A stretch of DNA of 64,000 nucleotides, from positions 8,593 through 72,592 of the forward strand of contig CAYXMH010000014.1 in NCBI GenBank assembly GCA_964466115.1, written 5' to 3'. This document shows positions 8,209 to 17,825 of this stretch, piece by piece (the first letter of the stretch is position 1; every line of letters starts with the position of its first letter). Source of the stretch: Pseudolysobacter sp964466115 (GTDB taxonomy: Bacteria > Pseudomonadota > Gammaproteobacteria > Xanthomonadales > Rhodanobacteraceae). A model generated the notes under the pieces. That model searched no databases and was not told the DNA's origin. It worked only from the letters and a program-made list of their open reading frames with translations. The position numbers and the translations under genes are program-made.

Positions 8209-8748
8209 CTACTCACATCGTTTAACCTCGACCATGCCTTTCGTCGCAGCGGGCAGGCACTGCAACATCTGCTTCTTAATATGACTGCCCACATCGGTGC
8301 GCGGCTTGCATTCCACTTTAGTGGCATTCACTCCATACCGTTCGAGCGTCTGTTCGGCCGCCGTGTTGGATACGGCGCGATGTTGCGATGGGATAGCCGA
8401 CTCAACGCCTTCCAACACTTTGACATATTCAGGATATTTGGTTTCCGCTGCGGCTTTAAGCCAAGCGTACGCACGCAGACCATCGGCTTGGGTACCCTGA
8501 CCTAATAGATACATACTACCCAACGCGAATTGACTACCCTTGTCGCCGCCACAGGCATTGCGCTCGTACAACTCGAATGCGCGCGGGAAATCCTTCTTGT
8601 CGTAGGCAAGATGCGCTTGCCGAATCATTTCAATATAACTATCGAGCTTCATCGTCTCGAAGTTGTCATCGGCCTTAGCCGGAACCACGTAAGCCAGGCC
8701 CAAGGCTAAGCTAAAAGCGCTTGCAACCAACAGTTCTGCTGTTCTCAC
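8209..8748 (-). CDS. secreted Sel1-repeat-like hypothetical protein
   Basis: About 179 residues. The start is probably GTG 8748, because GGAG lies 7 bases upstream; the ATG four codons earlier (8760) overlaps that ribosome binding site. A signal peptide (ELLVASAFSLALGLAYVVPAKA) precedes a short helical-repeat region (AHLAYDKKDFPRAFELYERNA, then QFALGSMYLLGQGTQADGLRAYAWLKAA, which is one Sel1-like repeat). Two or three late cysteines may form a disulfide. Likely periplasmic, function unknown. It is convergent with the transporter gene, with 15 bases between stops. Confidence 0.7.
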   Translation of the reverse strand: MRTAELLVASAFSLALGLAYVVPAKADDNFETMKLDSYIEMIRQAHLAYDKKDFPRAFELYERNACGGDKGSQFALGSMYLLGQGTQADGLRAYAWLKAAAETKYPEYVKVLEGVESAIPSQHRAVSNTAAEQTLERYGVNATKVECKPRTDVGSHIKKQMLQCLPAATKGMVEVKRCE

Positions 8749-8959
8749 TAGAATCTCCAAATGGCGGAAAAGGCGAAAATGGCGTCTTATTGCCCCCGTA
8801 CAGAAACACGAACCGCAAAAAAGTTCCGCCTCCAGGCATCGGCATCCAATGGTCAGCCGACCCGCAACTAATAACCTAAATCATGTCGCAATGACCTTTG
8901 ACACTGTAAAATGGCCGGCTGCACGCCTACGCTCCATCCGCTTTTCTTAAGGATTCTCC

Positions 8960-10984
8960 ATGTCGGTTGTTCGTATTCACTTGATTGCCATTGGGCTTGC
9001 GCTTGCTGTAACTGGAACACTTGACGCTCATACCAACGAGCGCGGATTGGATGCGCGCAATTTTGATACCAACGCCAACCCCTGCCAGGATTTTTGGCAA
9101 TACGCGAATGGGGGTTGGTTAAAAGCAAATCCGATTCCGGCGCAATACAGCCAATGGAGCCTGGATGACGAACTGCGCGAACGCAATCTCGCCGTACTGC
9201 GTGAAATGCTTGAAACGGCAGCCAACACAGCAAGCCCTAAAGGCAGCAATTTACAGAAAATTGGCGATTTTTATGCCGCGGCGATCGATCAAGCCGCCGC
9301 CAATCGTTTGGGGTATGCACCCATCCAAGGGGATCTTGCCAGTATTGCTGCGCTTGGCTCAATGGATGGCGCGGTGGCATTGATTCAAGATTGGCAAACG
9401 CGGGGTTTCGACGTGCTATTCCATTTCAGCACAGAAGCTGACCTCAAGAATTCCAATACCGCGATCGCCTATGCCGGCCAAGGGGGCTTGAGTTTACCAG
9501 ACCGCGACTACTATCTGCGTAACGATGCCGACTCAAAAAAACTGCGTGCAAAATACCTTACCCATGTCGAGCGCCTGTTAACCTTGATCGGCGAAAAAAA
9601 CGCCCATGAACAGGCACACTGGGTACTGGACTTAGAAACTCGCTTAGCCAAAGCGTCCCTCGATCGCGTCGCGTTGCGCGATCCGGCCAGTTCCTACCAT
9701 ATCTACACAATTGGCGAAGCAGATGCAAAAACTCCGCATTTCTCTTGGAGTGCTTTTTTCCAAAAAATCGGTCGCGCGGATGTGTCCCGTTTCTCACTTT
9801 CGCAACCGGACTTCTTCAGCGCAGTGGATCAGGCATTCACCCATGCGCCGTTGGCACATTGGCAAGCGTATCTGCGCTGGAACCTAATCAACTTCGCTGC
9901 CCCTTACTTAAGCCAGGTATTTGTCGATGAGGATTTCGCATTCAACGACAAAACATTACGCGGCGACCAGCAACTCAAACCGCTATGGAAGCGCGCCATT
10001 GACTCCACCAACGCAGCGCTCGGTGAGGCGGTGGGCGAAATGTACGTGCAACGGCTATTTCCACCCGAAGCCAAAACGCACGCCATGACACTCGTTAACA
10101 ACCTCAAGGCCGCACTGCGCGCGCGTTTAGAGAAACTCGATTGGATGAGCCAAGAAACCAAAACTGCCGCATTTGCCAAACTCGATACGCTAACAGTAAA
10201 AATCGGCTATCCCGACCACTGGCGCGACTATACGAAACTTACCATCAACCGGGAGAGTCATCTCGCCAATATGCGCGCGGCAATGGAATTTGAAGCGCAA
10301 CGCCAATTTGCAAAGATGGATCATCCGGTTGATAAATCCGAGTGGGATATGACCCCGCAAACGGTCAATGCCTATTACAACCCGATGCAAAACGAGATTG
10401 TGTTCCCCGCCGCACAATTAATGCCACCGTATTTCGATGCGAATGCCGATGACGCTGTGAATTACGGCGGGATAGGAACGGTAATCGGGCATGAAATGCT
10501 GCATGGCTTTGACGACGAGGGCAGCCAGTTCGACGCTCAAGGCAATTTGCGCGACTGGTGGAGCAAGAGCGACCGCGAACAATTTGAAACGCGCACCACC
10601 AAATTGGTACAGCAATTTGATGCCTATGTGCCGATCGGCAAACTGCATATCAATGGCAAGCTGACGTTGGGCGAGAACATCGCCGATTTTGGCGGCCTCT
10701 TGGTCGCTTACGATGCCTATAAATTAGCGGTAAAGGAGGCTTCCGAACTTAAAATTGATGCTTTGACCGGCGACCAGCGGTTTTTCTTATCTTATGCCCA
10801 AACCTGGCGCACCAGCGAACGCGACGAACGGCTCAAACTGCAGGTTCAATCGAACGAGCATGCGCCAGCAAAGTTTCGCGTAATCGGGCCAATCAGCGAT
10901 ACCCCGGCTTTTGCCGCAGCATTTGGCTGCACACCGGGCAGTGCCATGCTTCGTGATGAATCGAAGCGTGTTTCTATTTGGTGA
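8960..10984 (+). CDS. M13-family zinc metallopeptidase (neprilysin/PepO-like), copy 1
   Basis: A 674-residue secreted or periplasmic peptidase. A signal peptide (HLIAIGLALAVTGTLDA) leads into the N-terminal M13 domain (NANPCQDFWQYANGGWL). The catalytic domain has NAYYNPMQNEIVFPAAQL, the zinc motif HEMLH (His511, Glu512, His515), the third ligand ENIAD (Glu572) with the following GG, and a terminal CTPGSAMLRDESKRVSIW ending in the family's Trp. Length is typical (about 650-700). SD AAGGATTCTCC precedes the ATG. It is followed after 70 bases by a paralogue in the same direction. Confidence 0.93.
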   Translation: MSVVRIHLIAIGLALAVTGTLDAHTNERGLDARNFDTNANPCQDFWQYANGGWLKANPIPAQYSQWSLDDELRERNLAVLREMLETAANTASPKGSNLQKIGDFYAAAIDQAAANRLGYAPIQGDLASIAALGSMDGAVALIQDWQTRGFDVLFHFSTEADLKNSNTAIAYAGQGGLSLPDRDYYLRNDADSKKLRAKYLTHVERLLTLIGEKNAHEQAHWVLDLETRLAKASLDRVALRDPASSYHIYTIGEADAKTPHFSWSAFFQKIGRADVSRFSLSQPDFFSAVDQAFTHAPLAHWQAYLRWNLINFAAPYLSQVFVDEDFAFNDKTLRGDQQLKPLWKRAIDSTNAALGEAVGEMYVQRLFPPEAKTHAMTLVNNLKAALRARLEKLDWMSQETKTAAFAKLDTLTVKIGYPDHWRDYTKLTINRESHLANMRAAMEFEAQRQFAKMDHPVDKSEWDMTPQTVNAYYNPMQNEIVFPAAQLMPPYFDANADDAVNYGGIGTVIGHEMLHGFDDEGSQFDAQGNLRDWWSKSDREQFETRTTKLVQQFDAYVPIGKLHINGKLTLGENIADFGGLLVAYDAYKLAVKEASELKIDALTGDQRFFLSYAQTWRTSERDERLKLQVQSNEHAPAKFRVIGPISDTPAFAAAFGCTPGSAMLRDESKRVSIW

Positions 10985-11054
10985 TTGTTTTTAAGTATTT
11001 ATTTATACATCCAGTAAAAATCCACTCATAAAACCCAACCAGTGAGACTCCACT

Positions 11055-13088
11055 ATGAATACTCGTTTACTCCAACCTCTCCTCGTCTTATCGATAAGCT
11101 TCGCACTTTCGGCGGTCGCTTCGGTCGAGAACGTACACAGCGAAATCATCAAAGCGAACCTGGACAGCAAGCTCAACCCTTGCCAGGATTTTGCCGGTTA
11201 CGTCAATAACATCAGCCAAAAATCGCAGCCGATTCCGGCCGACCGCTCCAGCTGGGGTACGTTCGCCCAACTCGATGAGCGTTCATTAAACACGCAGCAC
11301 GGCATCCTCGAAGGGCTTGCGAAAAACCATCCTAAGGCGGGCACGACCGAACAAAAAGTCGGCGATTTCTACGCGTCGGGAATGGATGAGGCGAAGATCG
11401 AGAAAGACGGCTACAACCCGATCAAGGACGACTTAAAGCGCATTGATAATCTAAAGAACGCAAACGATATCGGTGTGCTGCTGCGCGACTACGAAAACCA
11501 AGGCCTCGGCCTGCTGTTTGGATTTCAGAATCAAGCGGATCTTAAAGACTCCACCCATGTCATTGCCTACGCAACTCAGGGCGGCCTTGGCTTACCCGAC
11601 CGCGATTACTACCTGAAAGACGACGCCGATTCAAAGAAATTGCGCGAAGCGTATGTCGCGCATATCGTGCGTGTGCTGGAGTTAATCGGCACCGCACACG
11701 AGGACGCGGTTAAGCAAGCGCAGTTGGTGATGGAATTTGAAACCCGTTTGGCGAATGTTTCTCTCACGCGGTTGGAACTGCGCGATCCAGCAAAATCGTA
11801 CAACATGGTGAGCTTTGCCGACGCTGATAAAGCAACCCCACACTTTTCTTGGGAGAAGTTCTTTGCTGCCCAGAGCATCGAGGGGGTAAACAACTTCTCG
11901 TTGTCCCACCCGAAATTTTTCGCCGAAATGGACAAAATGTTAGCCGAAGTGCCGATCGCACAGTGGCAAGCCTATTTCCGGTTCCAAATCGTTAATGCTG
12001 CATCCCCTTCTTTAAGCAAACCGTTTGTTGATGAACAATTTGCGTTTTACGGAAAGACCTTGCGCGGTCAAAAAGAACTAAAGCCGCGCTGGAAGCGGGT
12101 GATGGAAACAGTGAACGGCCAAATGGGCATGGCATTAGGCCAGATCTACGTCAATCAAACCTTCCCGCCGGAAGCAAAAGCGCGGGCGCTGGATTTGGTC
12201 AATAACTTGCGCGCATCGCTCAAAAATCGTATTGAGCATCTGGATTGGATGAGCGATGAGACTAAGAAATTGGCGCTGGAGAAATGGAACACGTTCATGC
12301 CCAAGATTGGTTATCCGGACGAATGGCGCGATTGGTCGGGCCTTAGCATTACGCACGACAATTACGTTGGCAATCTGCGCGCGGCTACAAAATTCACGCA
12401 CGCTTGGAACATGGCTAAGATCGGTAAACCGGTCGATCGCAAGGAATGGGGCATGACACCGCAAACAGTGAATGCTTACTACAACCCCACCCTCAATGAA
12501 ATCGTTTTCCCTGCCGCCATTCTGCAACCCCCGTTCTTCGACGCAAAAGCCGATGATGCACTCAATTACGGCGGCATTGGCGCCGTTATCGGCCACGAAA
12601 TGACCCACGGCTATGATGACGAAGGCAGCCAGTTCGATGCGAAAGGAAATATGCAGAACTGGTGGAGTGAAGCGGACAAGAAAAAATTCGAGGAACGTAC
12701 CGGCCGCCTGGTGCAGCAATTCGATGACTATGTCGCCATCGATAATTTGCACGTCAATGGCAAACTTACGTTGGGAGAAAACATCGCCGATCTGGGGGGG
12801 TTAAATACCGCCTACGACGCGCTGCACACAGCATTGGCGAAAAAACCGCAAGGTCCAATCGATGGCTTAAGCCAAGACCAGCGCTTCTTCATCAATTTTG
12901 CGCAAGTTTGGTCGACCCAATTTCGCCCAGAGGAAGCCAAATTGCGCTTGAACACCGACGTCCACGCACCGCCGAAGTTCCGCGCCATCGCGGCGGCCAG
13001 CAATATGCCGGCTTTCGCGCAAGCGTTTAGCTGCAAAGCCGGTGACGCAATGGTTCGCGCCGGTGATGCTCAAGTGAAGATCTGGTAA
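11055..13088 (+). CDS. M13-family zinc metallopeptidase (neprilysin/PepO-like), copy 2
   Basis: A 677-residue paralogue of the upstream gene. Signal peptide LLQPLLVLSISFALSAVAS, N-terminal domain with NPCQDFAGYVNN, then NAYYNPTLNEIVFPAAIL, zinc motif HEMTH (His514, Glu515, His518), ENIAD (Glu575) and terminal CKAGDAMVRAGDAQVKIW. The two copies share long conserved stretches (for example QGGLGLPDRDYYLKDDADSKKL here and QGGLSLPDRDYYLRNDADSKKL upstream) but diverge in the N-terminal third (YVNNISQ replaces the usual YANGGW). This suggests an old duplication with different substrate range. A strong terminator follows. Confidence 0.93.
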   Translation: MNTRLLQPLLVLSISFALSAVASVENVHSEIIKANLDSKLNPCQDFAGYVNNISQKSQPIPADRSSWGTFAQLDERSLNTQHGILEGLAKNHPKAGTTEQKVGDFYASGMDEAKIEKDGYNPIKDDLKRIDNLKNANDIGVLLRDYENQGLGLLFGFQNQADLKDSTHVIAYATQGGLGLPDRDYYLKDDADSKKLREAYVAHIVRVLELIGTAHEDAVKQAQLVMEFETRLANVSLTRLELRDPAKSYNMVSFADADKATPHFSWEKFFAAQSIEGVNNFSLSHPKFFAEMDKMLAEVPIAQWQAYFRFQIVNAASPSLSKPFVDEQFAFYGKTLRGQKELKPRWKRVMETVNGQMGMALGQIYVNQTFPPEAKARALDLVNNLRASLKNRIEHLDWMSDETKKLALEKWNTFMPKIGYPDEWRDWSGLSITHDNYVGNLRAATKFTHAWNMAKIGKPVDRKEWGMTPQTVNAYYNPTLNEIVFPAAILQPPFFDAKADDALNYGGIGAVIGHEMTHGYDDEGSQFDAKGNMQNWWSEADKKKFEERTGRLVQQFDDYVAIDNLHVNGKLTLGENIADLGGLNTAYDALHTALAKKPQGPIDGLSQDQRFFINFAQVWSTQFRPEEAKLRLNTDVHAPPKFRAIAAASNMPAFAQAFSCKAGDAMVRAGDAQVKIW

Positions 13089-13122
13089 CCCCTTACAACT
13101 GAAACCACACCTGCGTTATCTT

Positions 13123-13161
13123 AAGAGGCGTCCTGCGATAAGCACGACGCCTCTTTTTTTT
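13123..13161 (+). terminator. rho-independent terminator after the M13 peptidase pair
   Basis: AAGAGGCGTC and GACGCCTCTT form a 10-bp stem around a 13-base loop, followed by an unbroken run of T. It lies 35 bases after the stop of the second peptidase gene and ends that transcription unit. Confidence 0.9.
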
Positions 13162-13180
13162 GCATCAAAAGATCTATCGC

Positions 13181-13208
13181 TTGCATAAAAGTTGACGACG
13201 CGGATAAT
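13181..13208 (+). promoter_or_regulatory. candidate sigma-70 promoter for rapA
   Basis: TTGCAT at 13181-13186 and GATAAT at 13203-13208 are 16 bases apart, 30 bases before the rapA start and after the preceding terminator. The -10 box has one mismatch to consensus and the -35 box is weak, so this is a guess from position. Confidence 0.3.
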
Positions 13209-13237
13209 CCGCGCCTCAACCGCATGCCCGTAAACCT

Positions 13238-16087
13238 ATGAGCTTTATCCCCGGACAACGTTGGATCAGCACCGCTGAACCCGAGCTTGGTCTTGGCACT
13301 GTTTTGCGTTGCGAAGGCCGCAGCGTGCAGCTTCTGTACGCCACGTCAGGGGTGATTCGGCATTACGCGCAGCAATCGGCACCTTTGCTTCGCGTTGAAT
13401 TCAAACCCGGCGATCGCATTCAGTGCGGTGGTGGCAGTCTCGTTGTTGAACGCGTGGAAACACACGCTGGGCTAATTCATTATCACGGTGAAGGGAAAAT
13501 CGTACCGGAGGGTGAGCTCGACGATGCCCAAAATGTCTCGAAAGCCGACGAACGCTTGATTTCGGGTCGCGTTGATCGCGTTGATCAATTCGATTTCAGG
13601 ATGGAGGCTTTGCAACGCCGCGCTGCGGCACGCCGTGCTTTGACCTATGGCATAGGCTCGAGTCGAGTCGACTTAATCCCACATCAACTGCGCGTGGCAG
13701 AAATTGCCTATGCGCGCCGTCCGCTACGCGTGCTACTCGCCGATGAAGTGGGTTTGGGAAAAACCATTGAAGCAGGCCTCATACTTGCGCGATTGCTGGC
13801 CAGTGGCCGCGTCAACCGAATCTTAGTGCTGTTGCCAGCAAGTTTGGTGCATCAGTGGTTTGTCGAATTGCTGCGGCGCTTTAATCTATCTTTTTCTATA
13901 TTCGATGAGGAACGCTGCGAGGCAATCGAGCCACTCGGGTCCAGCGGCAATCCGTTTGACCACGAGCAGCTCGTGATTACCGATCTTGGTTTTGTCATCG
14001 GATCTGCGCAACGGTCGCAACAACTGCTCGCGGGCAATTGGGACATGCTGGTGGTGGATGAAGCGCATCATTTGACTTGGACCCCCACCGCAGCCAGCGC
14101 CGAATATCAATTGGTCGAGCGCTTGGCCGAAACCACGCGCCATGTCGTTCTGCTAACCGCCACGCCCGAACAGCTCGGTCACAGCGGGCATTTTGCGCGG
14201 CTGCGGCTGCTTGACCCCGCGCGTTATCACGATTTGTCGCGCTATCTTCAAGAGGCTGAAGGTTATGTGCGGCTGTCGCAGATTTCGCAAAAATTACAAG
14301 ATGCAACTGAGTTGACGAAAACGGAACTCGCCGAGATCGCCGCTCGCCTGACCGATGACCCGCAATTGCAAAAGCAACTGACGCAATACAGTGAAGGCAA
14401 AAAAGAAGCTGCGGGCGCGCTGCTCGACGCGTTGATTGATCGCCACGGCACCGGACGCGTGATGTTCCGCAACCGCCGCGTCCAAGTCGGTGGTTTCCCC
14501 TGCCGAATTGCAGAGCTTAGCGTCTTGGACGCGGCCGATCTCGGAGAGGAGGAACGACAACGCCTTCTGGCGGAGTTTATAAGCGACGTACAGCAACCAC
14601 CGGCAGCGCTTGAGCTTAACTACAACGACGATCCGCGACTGCCCTGGTTACTCGCCCTGATTGAAAACCTCAGCCCGAAAAAGCTGCTACTGATTTGCCG
14701 CAGCCAAGCAAAGGTATTGGCCTTGGAGGAGGTGTTGCGCGTGCGCAGCGGCGTTAAAGTCGCGCGCTTCCACGAGGGAATGACGATCGTACAGCGCGAC
14801 CGCAATGCCGCGTATTTCGCCGAGCCCGATGGCGCGCGTTTGATGCTGTGCGCCGAGATCGGTTCGGAGGGTCGCAACTTCCAATTTGCCCATCATTTAA
14901 TTTTGTGGGATTTACCGCTCGATCCCGATCTGCTGGAACAGCGCATTGGCCGTCTCGACCGTATTGGCCAAAAAAACGACATTACCTTACACGCCATGGC
15001 GTTTGCCGGAACCGCACAACAGGTGCTGTTGCGCTGGTACGAGCAGGGTTTAGATGCCTTCCGCTTAAGCCCAGCCGATGGCCGTGAGTTGACCAAACGC
15101 TACGCGGCACGCCTTATCGAGTTGGCACAACAACATGCACATTGTGCCGAGGAAACCGATGCTGAAATGCAGGCATTGATTACAGAAACTCGCTCTACTC
15201 ATGAGGAGTTATCCGCCCTAATTCACGCCGGTCGCGATCATTTGCTTGAGATAGCCGCGCAACGCCAAGCACCGGATGGCTTATTGCAAACGGCGTTGGC
15301 GCAAGAGGATGCCGATGTCCGCTTTGATGCTTTCGTCCTGCGTTTGTTCGAACAATTTGGCATCGAAAACGACGAGCACGGTCCACGCACGTATCTATTG
15401 GACCCCGAATACCTCAGCACCGATGGATTTCCAGGTTTAAAAGATGGCCCGCAAACCATTACGTTCGATCGCGCCACCGCCCTGCGGCGTGAAGACTTCC
15501 CTTTGTTGCGCGCCGATCATCCGTTGGTAAGCGGCGCACTCGATCTACTGTTGCTCGGTGAACAAGGCAATTGCGCGTTTCTAGCGGATGACGCTTTGCC
15601 CAAAAAAACCGTGCTGCTCGAATGCCTGTTCGTACTGGAATGCGTCAGTGCCCAAAAACTGCACGTGGACCGTTTTCTACCGGCGACTCCGATTCGGGTG
15701 GTTATCGACACGCGCTTGCAGCCGCGCGACGAATATCGTCCACACCCAGCCAGTCTTGCGCGGGCCCGTGATCACGAGGTTGAAGCCACGCGGTATCGCA
15801 AATACTTGGCAACGCTGGTTCCGCCCATGCTTAAACGCGCCGAGGAGCTCGTCCGTGATCGCGCTATGGCAGAAATCACGAATGCGCTTGCCGCAATGGA
15901 AACAAGTCTCGGCAAGGAGCTAGTGCGACTGCGCGCTTTGCAACGCGTTAATTTAAGCATTCGCGATGAAGAAATTCGCGCATTGGATGATGAACTGAAC
16001 GCCTTGCGCAAGGCACTACCCTTAGCGCACACGAGGCTCGACGCCATTCGTTTTGTTTGCAGTGCGGATTTTCTTTCGCTGCGTTGA
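13238..16087 (+). CDS. rapA: RNA polymerase-associated SNF2-type ATPase RapA
   Basis: A 949-residue protein (E. coli RapA has 968) that recycles stalled or post-termination RNA polymerase using ATP. The N-terminal Tudor-like domains begin FIPGQRWISTAEPELGLGTV. The helicase core has LLADEVGLGKTIEAG (Walker A, 168-180), LVVDEAHHL (DEAH at 274-277), LLTATPEQLGHSGHFARL, and the second lobe with FHEGMTIVQRDRNAAYF and QRIGRLDRIGQ. The C-terminal RapA_C part follows to the end. ATG 13238 is the natural start for this family, though the Shine-Dalgarno is weak. It stands alone between the peptidases and a repeat-rich spacer. Confidence 0.95.
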   Translation: MSFIPGQRWISTAEPELGLGTVLRCEGRSVQLLYATSGVIRHYAQQSAPLLRVEFKPGDRIQCGGGSLVVERVETHAGLIHYHGEGKIVPEGELDDAQNVSKADERLISGRVDRVDQFDFRMEALQRRAAARRALTYGIGSSRVDLIPHQLRVAEIAYARRPLRVLLADEVGLGKTIEAGLILARLLASGRVNRILVLLPASLVHQWFVELLRRFNLSFSIFDEERCEAIEPLGSSGNPFDHEQLVITDLGFVIGSAQRSQQLLAGNWDMLVVDEAHHLTWTPTAASAEYQLVERLAETTRHVVLLTATPEQLGHSGHFARLRLLDPARYHDLSRYLQEAEGYVRLSQISQKLQDATELTKTELAEIAARLTDDPQLQKQLTQYSEGKKEAAGALLDALIDRHGTGRVMFRNRRVQVGGFPCRIAELSVLDAADLGEEERQRLLAEFISDVQQPPAALELNYNDDPRLPWLLALIENLSPKKLLLICRSQAKVLALEEVLRVRSGVKVARFHEGMTIVQRDRNAAYFAEPDGARLMLCAEIGSEGRNFQFAHHLILWDLPLDPDLLEQRIGRLDRIGQKNDITLHAMAFAGTAQQVLLRWYEQGLDAFRLSPADGRELTKRYAARLIELAQQHAHCAEETDAEMQALITETRSTHEELSALIHAGRDHLLEIAAQRQAPDGLLQTALAQEDADVRFDAFVLRLFEQFGIENDEHGPRTYLLDPEYLSTDGFPGLKDGPQTITFDRATALRREDFPLLRADHPLVSGALDLLLLGEQGNCAFLADDALPKKTVLLECLFVLECVSAQKLHVDRFLPATPIRVVIDTRLQPRDEYRPHPASLARARDHEVEATRYRKYLATLVPPMLKRAEELVRDRAMAEITNALAAMETSLGKELVRLRALQRVNLSIRDEEIRALDDELNALRKALPLAHTRLDAIRFVCSADFLSLR

Positions 16088-16097
16088 TACTAGGTGG

Positions 16098-16121
16098 ACC
16101 AGGCTTACCTGGTTTGCTTCA
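16098..16121 (+). terminator. weak terminator-like hairpin after rapA
   Basis: ACCAGG-CTTA-CCTGGT forms a 6-bp stem followed by TTGCTTC, 10 bases after the rapA stop. The T run is poor, so its efficiency is doubtful. Confidence 0.35.
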
Positions 16122-16134
16122 AACGATTTATCCC

Positions 16135-16209
16135 TGTGGGAGTGGCGTCCCGCCACGATAGGCCTTTCCGCAAACTGTAACGCTTATCGCGGCTAGAAGC
16201 TGCTCCCAC
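16135..16209. repeat. REPIN-like inverted repeat
   Basis: Two REP-like half units face each other. The left one reads TGTGGGAGTGGCGTCCCGCC and continues ACGA. The right one reads TCGCGGCTAGAAGCTGCTCC and continues CAC. Each unit folds on itself, and the outer GTGGGAG and CTCCCAC pair across a roughly 30-base centre. This is the form of REPINs spread by REP-associated transposases in Pseudomonas and Xanthomonadales relatives. It sits in the convergent rapA/purA spacer. No transposase is in the window. Confidence 0.7.
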
Positions 16210-16299
16210 GACGAGAGTTTCCCGGTGGGTTCAGCCCGATGCTACCCACAATTAACAACCCGCCGGAAACCAACCGCACACGGTAGACCAAGGCTCGCC

Positions 16300-17592
16300 C
16301 TACGCAAACGCATCGCGCAAGACGATGTTTTCTTCGCGGTCCGGACCGGTCGATACCATCGCCAGCGGGCAGCCGACCAACTCCTCGAGCGAACGCAAAT
16401 AAGCGCGCGCGGCAGCGGGTAACTTGGCGAAGTCACGAATGCCGCGCGTCGGTTCCGACCAACCGGGAAAATCCAGATACACGGGTTGGCACTCTTCCCA
16501 ACCGGCGGCGTCGAGTGGCGAATACTCGGTTTCCTTGCCGCGATAGCGATAGGCAATGCACATTTTGATCGACGGCAGGCCATCCAGTACATCGAGCTTG
16601 GTCACGCATAAGCCGGACATGCCGTTGATCTGCACCGCGCGCTTTAAGGCGACTAAATCGATCCAACCACAGCGACGCGGCCGACCGGTGGTTGCGCCGA
16701 ATTCGTCGCCGCGCTTACGGATGTCGTTGCCGAGATCATCATCAAGCTCGGTCGGGAACGGTCCGCCGCCGACGCGAGTCGCGTAGGCTTTGGTAATGCC
16801 AAGCACATAGTCAATGTCACAGGCGCCAACGCCGGTACCAGCACAGGCGCCGCCAACCGTGGTGTTGCTCGATGTCACATAAGGATAGGTGCCGTGGTCG
16901 ATATCAAGCAATGAACCCTGCGCTCCTTCAAAAAGAATACGCTTGCCCTCGCGACGCAAGGTATTCAGCAGTCCGCTGACATCGGACATCATCGGCTTCA
17001 CGTAACCGCCGAACTCGAGTGCCTCATCCAGCGTTTTCTGAAAATCGATCGTTTCCGCTTTCAAGTAATGCTCTAAGACAAAATTGTGATAATCCAGAAC
17101 AATGCGTAATTTTTCTGCCAGCTGATCGGGGTAGTTCAAATCGGCCACGCGCACACCACGCCGCGCGACTTTGTCTTCATACGCCGGACCGATGCCGCGC
17201 CCAGTGGTGCCAATCGCTTTATCGCCACTGGCTTTTTCGCGTGCCTGATCCAATGCAATGTGATAAGGCATGATCAAAGGTGTGGCCGGGCTGATCTTCA
17301 AGCGCGAGCGCACATCAACACCGCGCGCTTCGAGCTCACCGACTTCTTTCTTCAGCGCCGCGGGCGATAACACCACACCGTTGCCAATCAAGCACAATAC
17401 GCCTTCGCGCAAGATTCCCGAGGGAATCAAATGCAGCACGGTTTTCTTACCACCGATGACCAACGTATGGCCGGCATTGTGCCCGCCTTGAAAACGCGCC
17501 ACCGCTGCGACTCGCTCAGTCAGCAGATCGACGATTTTGCCCTTGCCTTCGTCGCCCCACTGGGCTCCGAGAATGACTACTGACTGTCCCAT
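16300..17592 (-). CDS. purA: adenylosuccinate synthetase
   Basis: It joins IMP and aspartate using GTP, the first committed step to AMP. The product is 430 residues. The start carries GAQWGDEGKGKIVD (GTP-binding loop), followed by FQGGHNAGHTLV, TTGRGIGPAYEDK, LFEGAQGSLLDIDHGTYPYVT, VGGGPFPTEL, TGRPRRCGWIDLVAL and the C-terminal STGPDREENI. I choose ATG 17592 (MGQSVVILG), which matches the family and has GGAAA about 7 bases upstream. ATG 17595 and TTG 17604 are in frame just before it. It is the last gene of the hfq-hfl block on this strand, but repeats occupy the spacer between it and the DUF2065 gene. Confidence 0.95.
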   Translation of the reverse strand: MGQSVVILGAQWGDEGKGKIVDLLTERVAAVARFQGGHNAGHTLVIGGKKTVLHLIPSGILREGVLCLIGNGVVLSPAALKKEVGELEARGVDVRSRLKISPATPLIMPYHIALDQAREKASGDKAIGTTGRGIGPAYEDKVARRGVRVADLNYPDQLAEKLRIVLDYHNFVLEHYLKAETIDFQKTLDEALEFGGYVKPMMSDVSGLLNTLRREGKRILFEGAQGSLLDIDHGTYPYVTSSNTTVGGACAGTGVGACDIDYVLGITKAYATRVGGGPFPTELDDDLGNDIRKRGDEFGATTGRPRRCGWIDLVALKRAVQINGMSGLCVTKLDVLDGLPSIKMCIAYRYRGKETEYSPLDAAGWEECQPVYLDFPGWSEPTRGIRDFAKLPAAARAYLRSLEELVGCPLAMVSTGPDREENIVLRDAFA

Positions 17593-17710
17593 CATAGTTT
17601 CCAAAAATTACCGCGGCACAATGCAGCGGGTTAAAATTCGTCTCGTTTAATAAACAACCCCTGTCGCAAGCAGCATGGTATTTGCTGGTAGGCTGGCAGT
17701 TTACGAAACC

Positions 17711-17778
17711 CGTTCATGCTGAGCCTGTCGAAGCACCGAACCTTTTCGTTCACCCTTCGACAGGCTCAGGGCGAACGG
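17711..17778. repeat. inverted repeat of the CTTCGACAGGCTCAG type
   Basis: GAGCCTGTCGAAG in the left arm and CTTCGACAGGCTC in the right arm are exact reverse complements. The outer bases (CGTTCATGCT and AGGGCGAACGG) pair partly. The spacer is about 20 bases. This repeat type is widespread between genes in many proteobacteria. It lies between purA and the DUF2065 gene. Confidence 0.75.
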
Positions 17779-17825
17779 AATGCCTGAGTTCCCATCGCAA
17801 ATTGGAGTAACCGCCGAACGCATTT

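Noticed and set aside
12135..12752. Open frame of about 205 codons on the minus strand
   Set aside because: Antisense to the second M13 peptidase, which is complete and conserved.
8960..13088. Assembly duplication of one M13 gene
   Set aside because: The copies differ throughout, including the signal peptide and the N-terminal third, so they are genuine paralogues.
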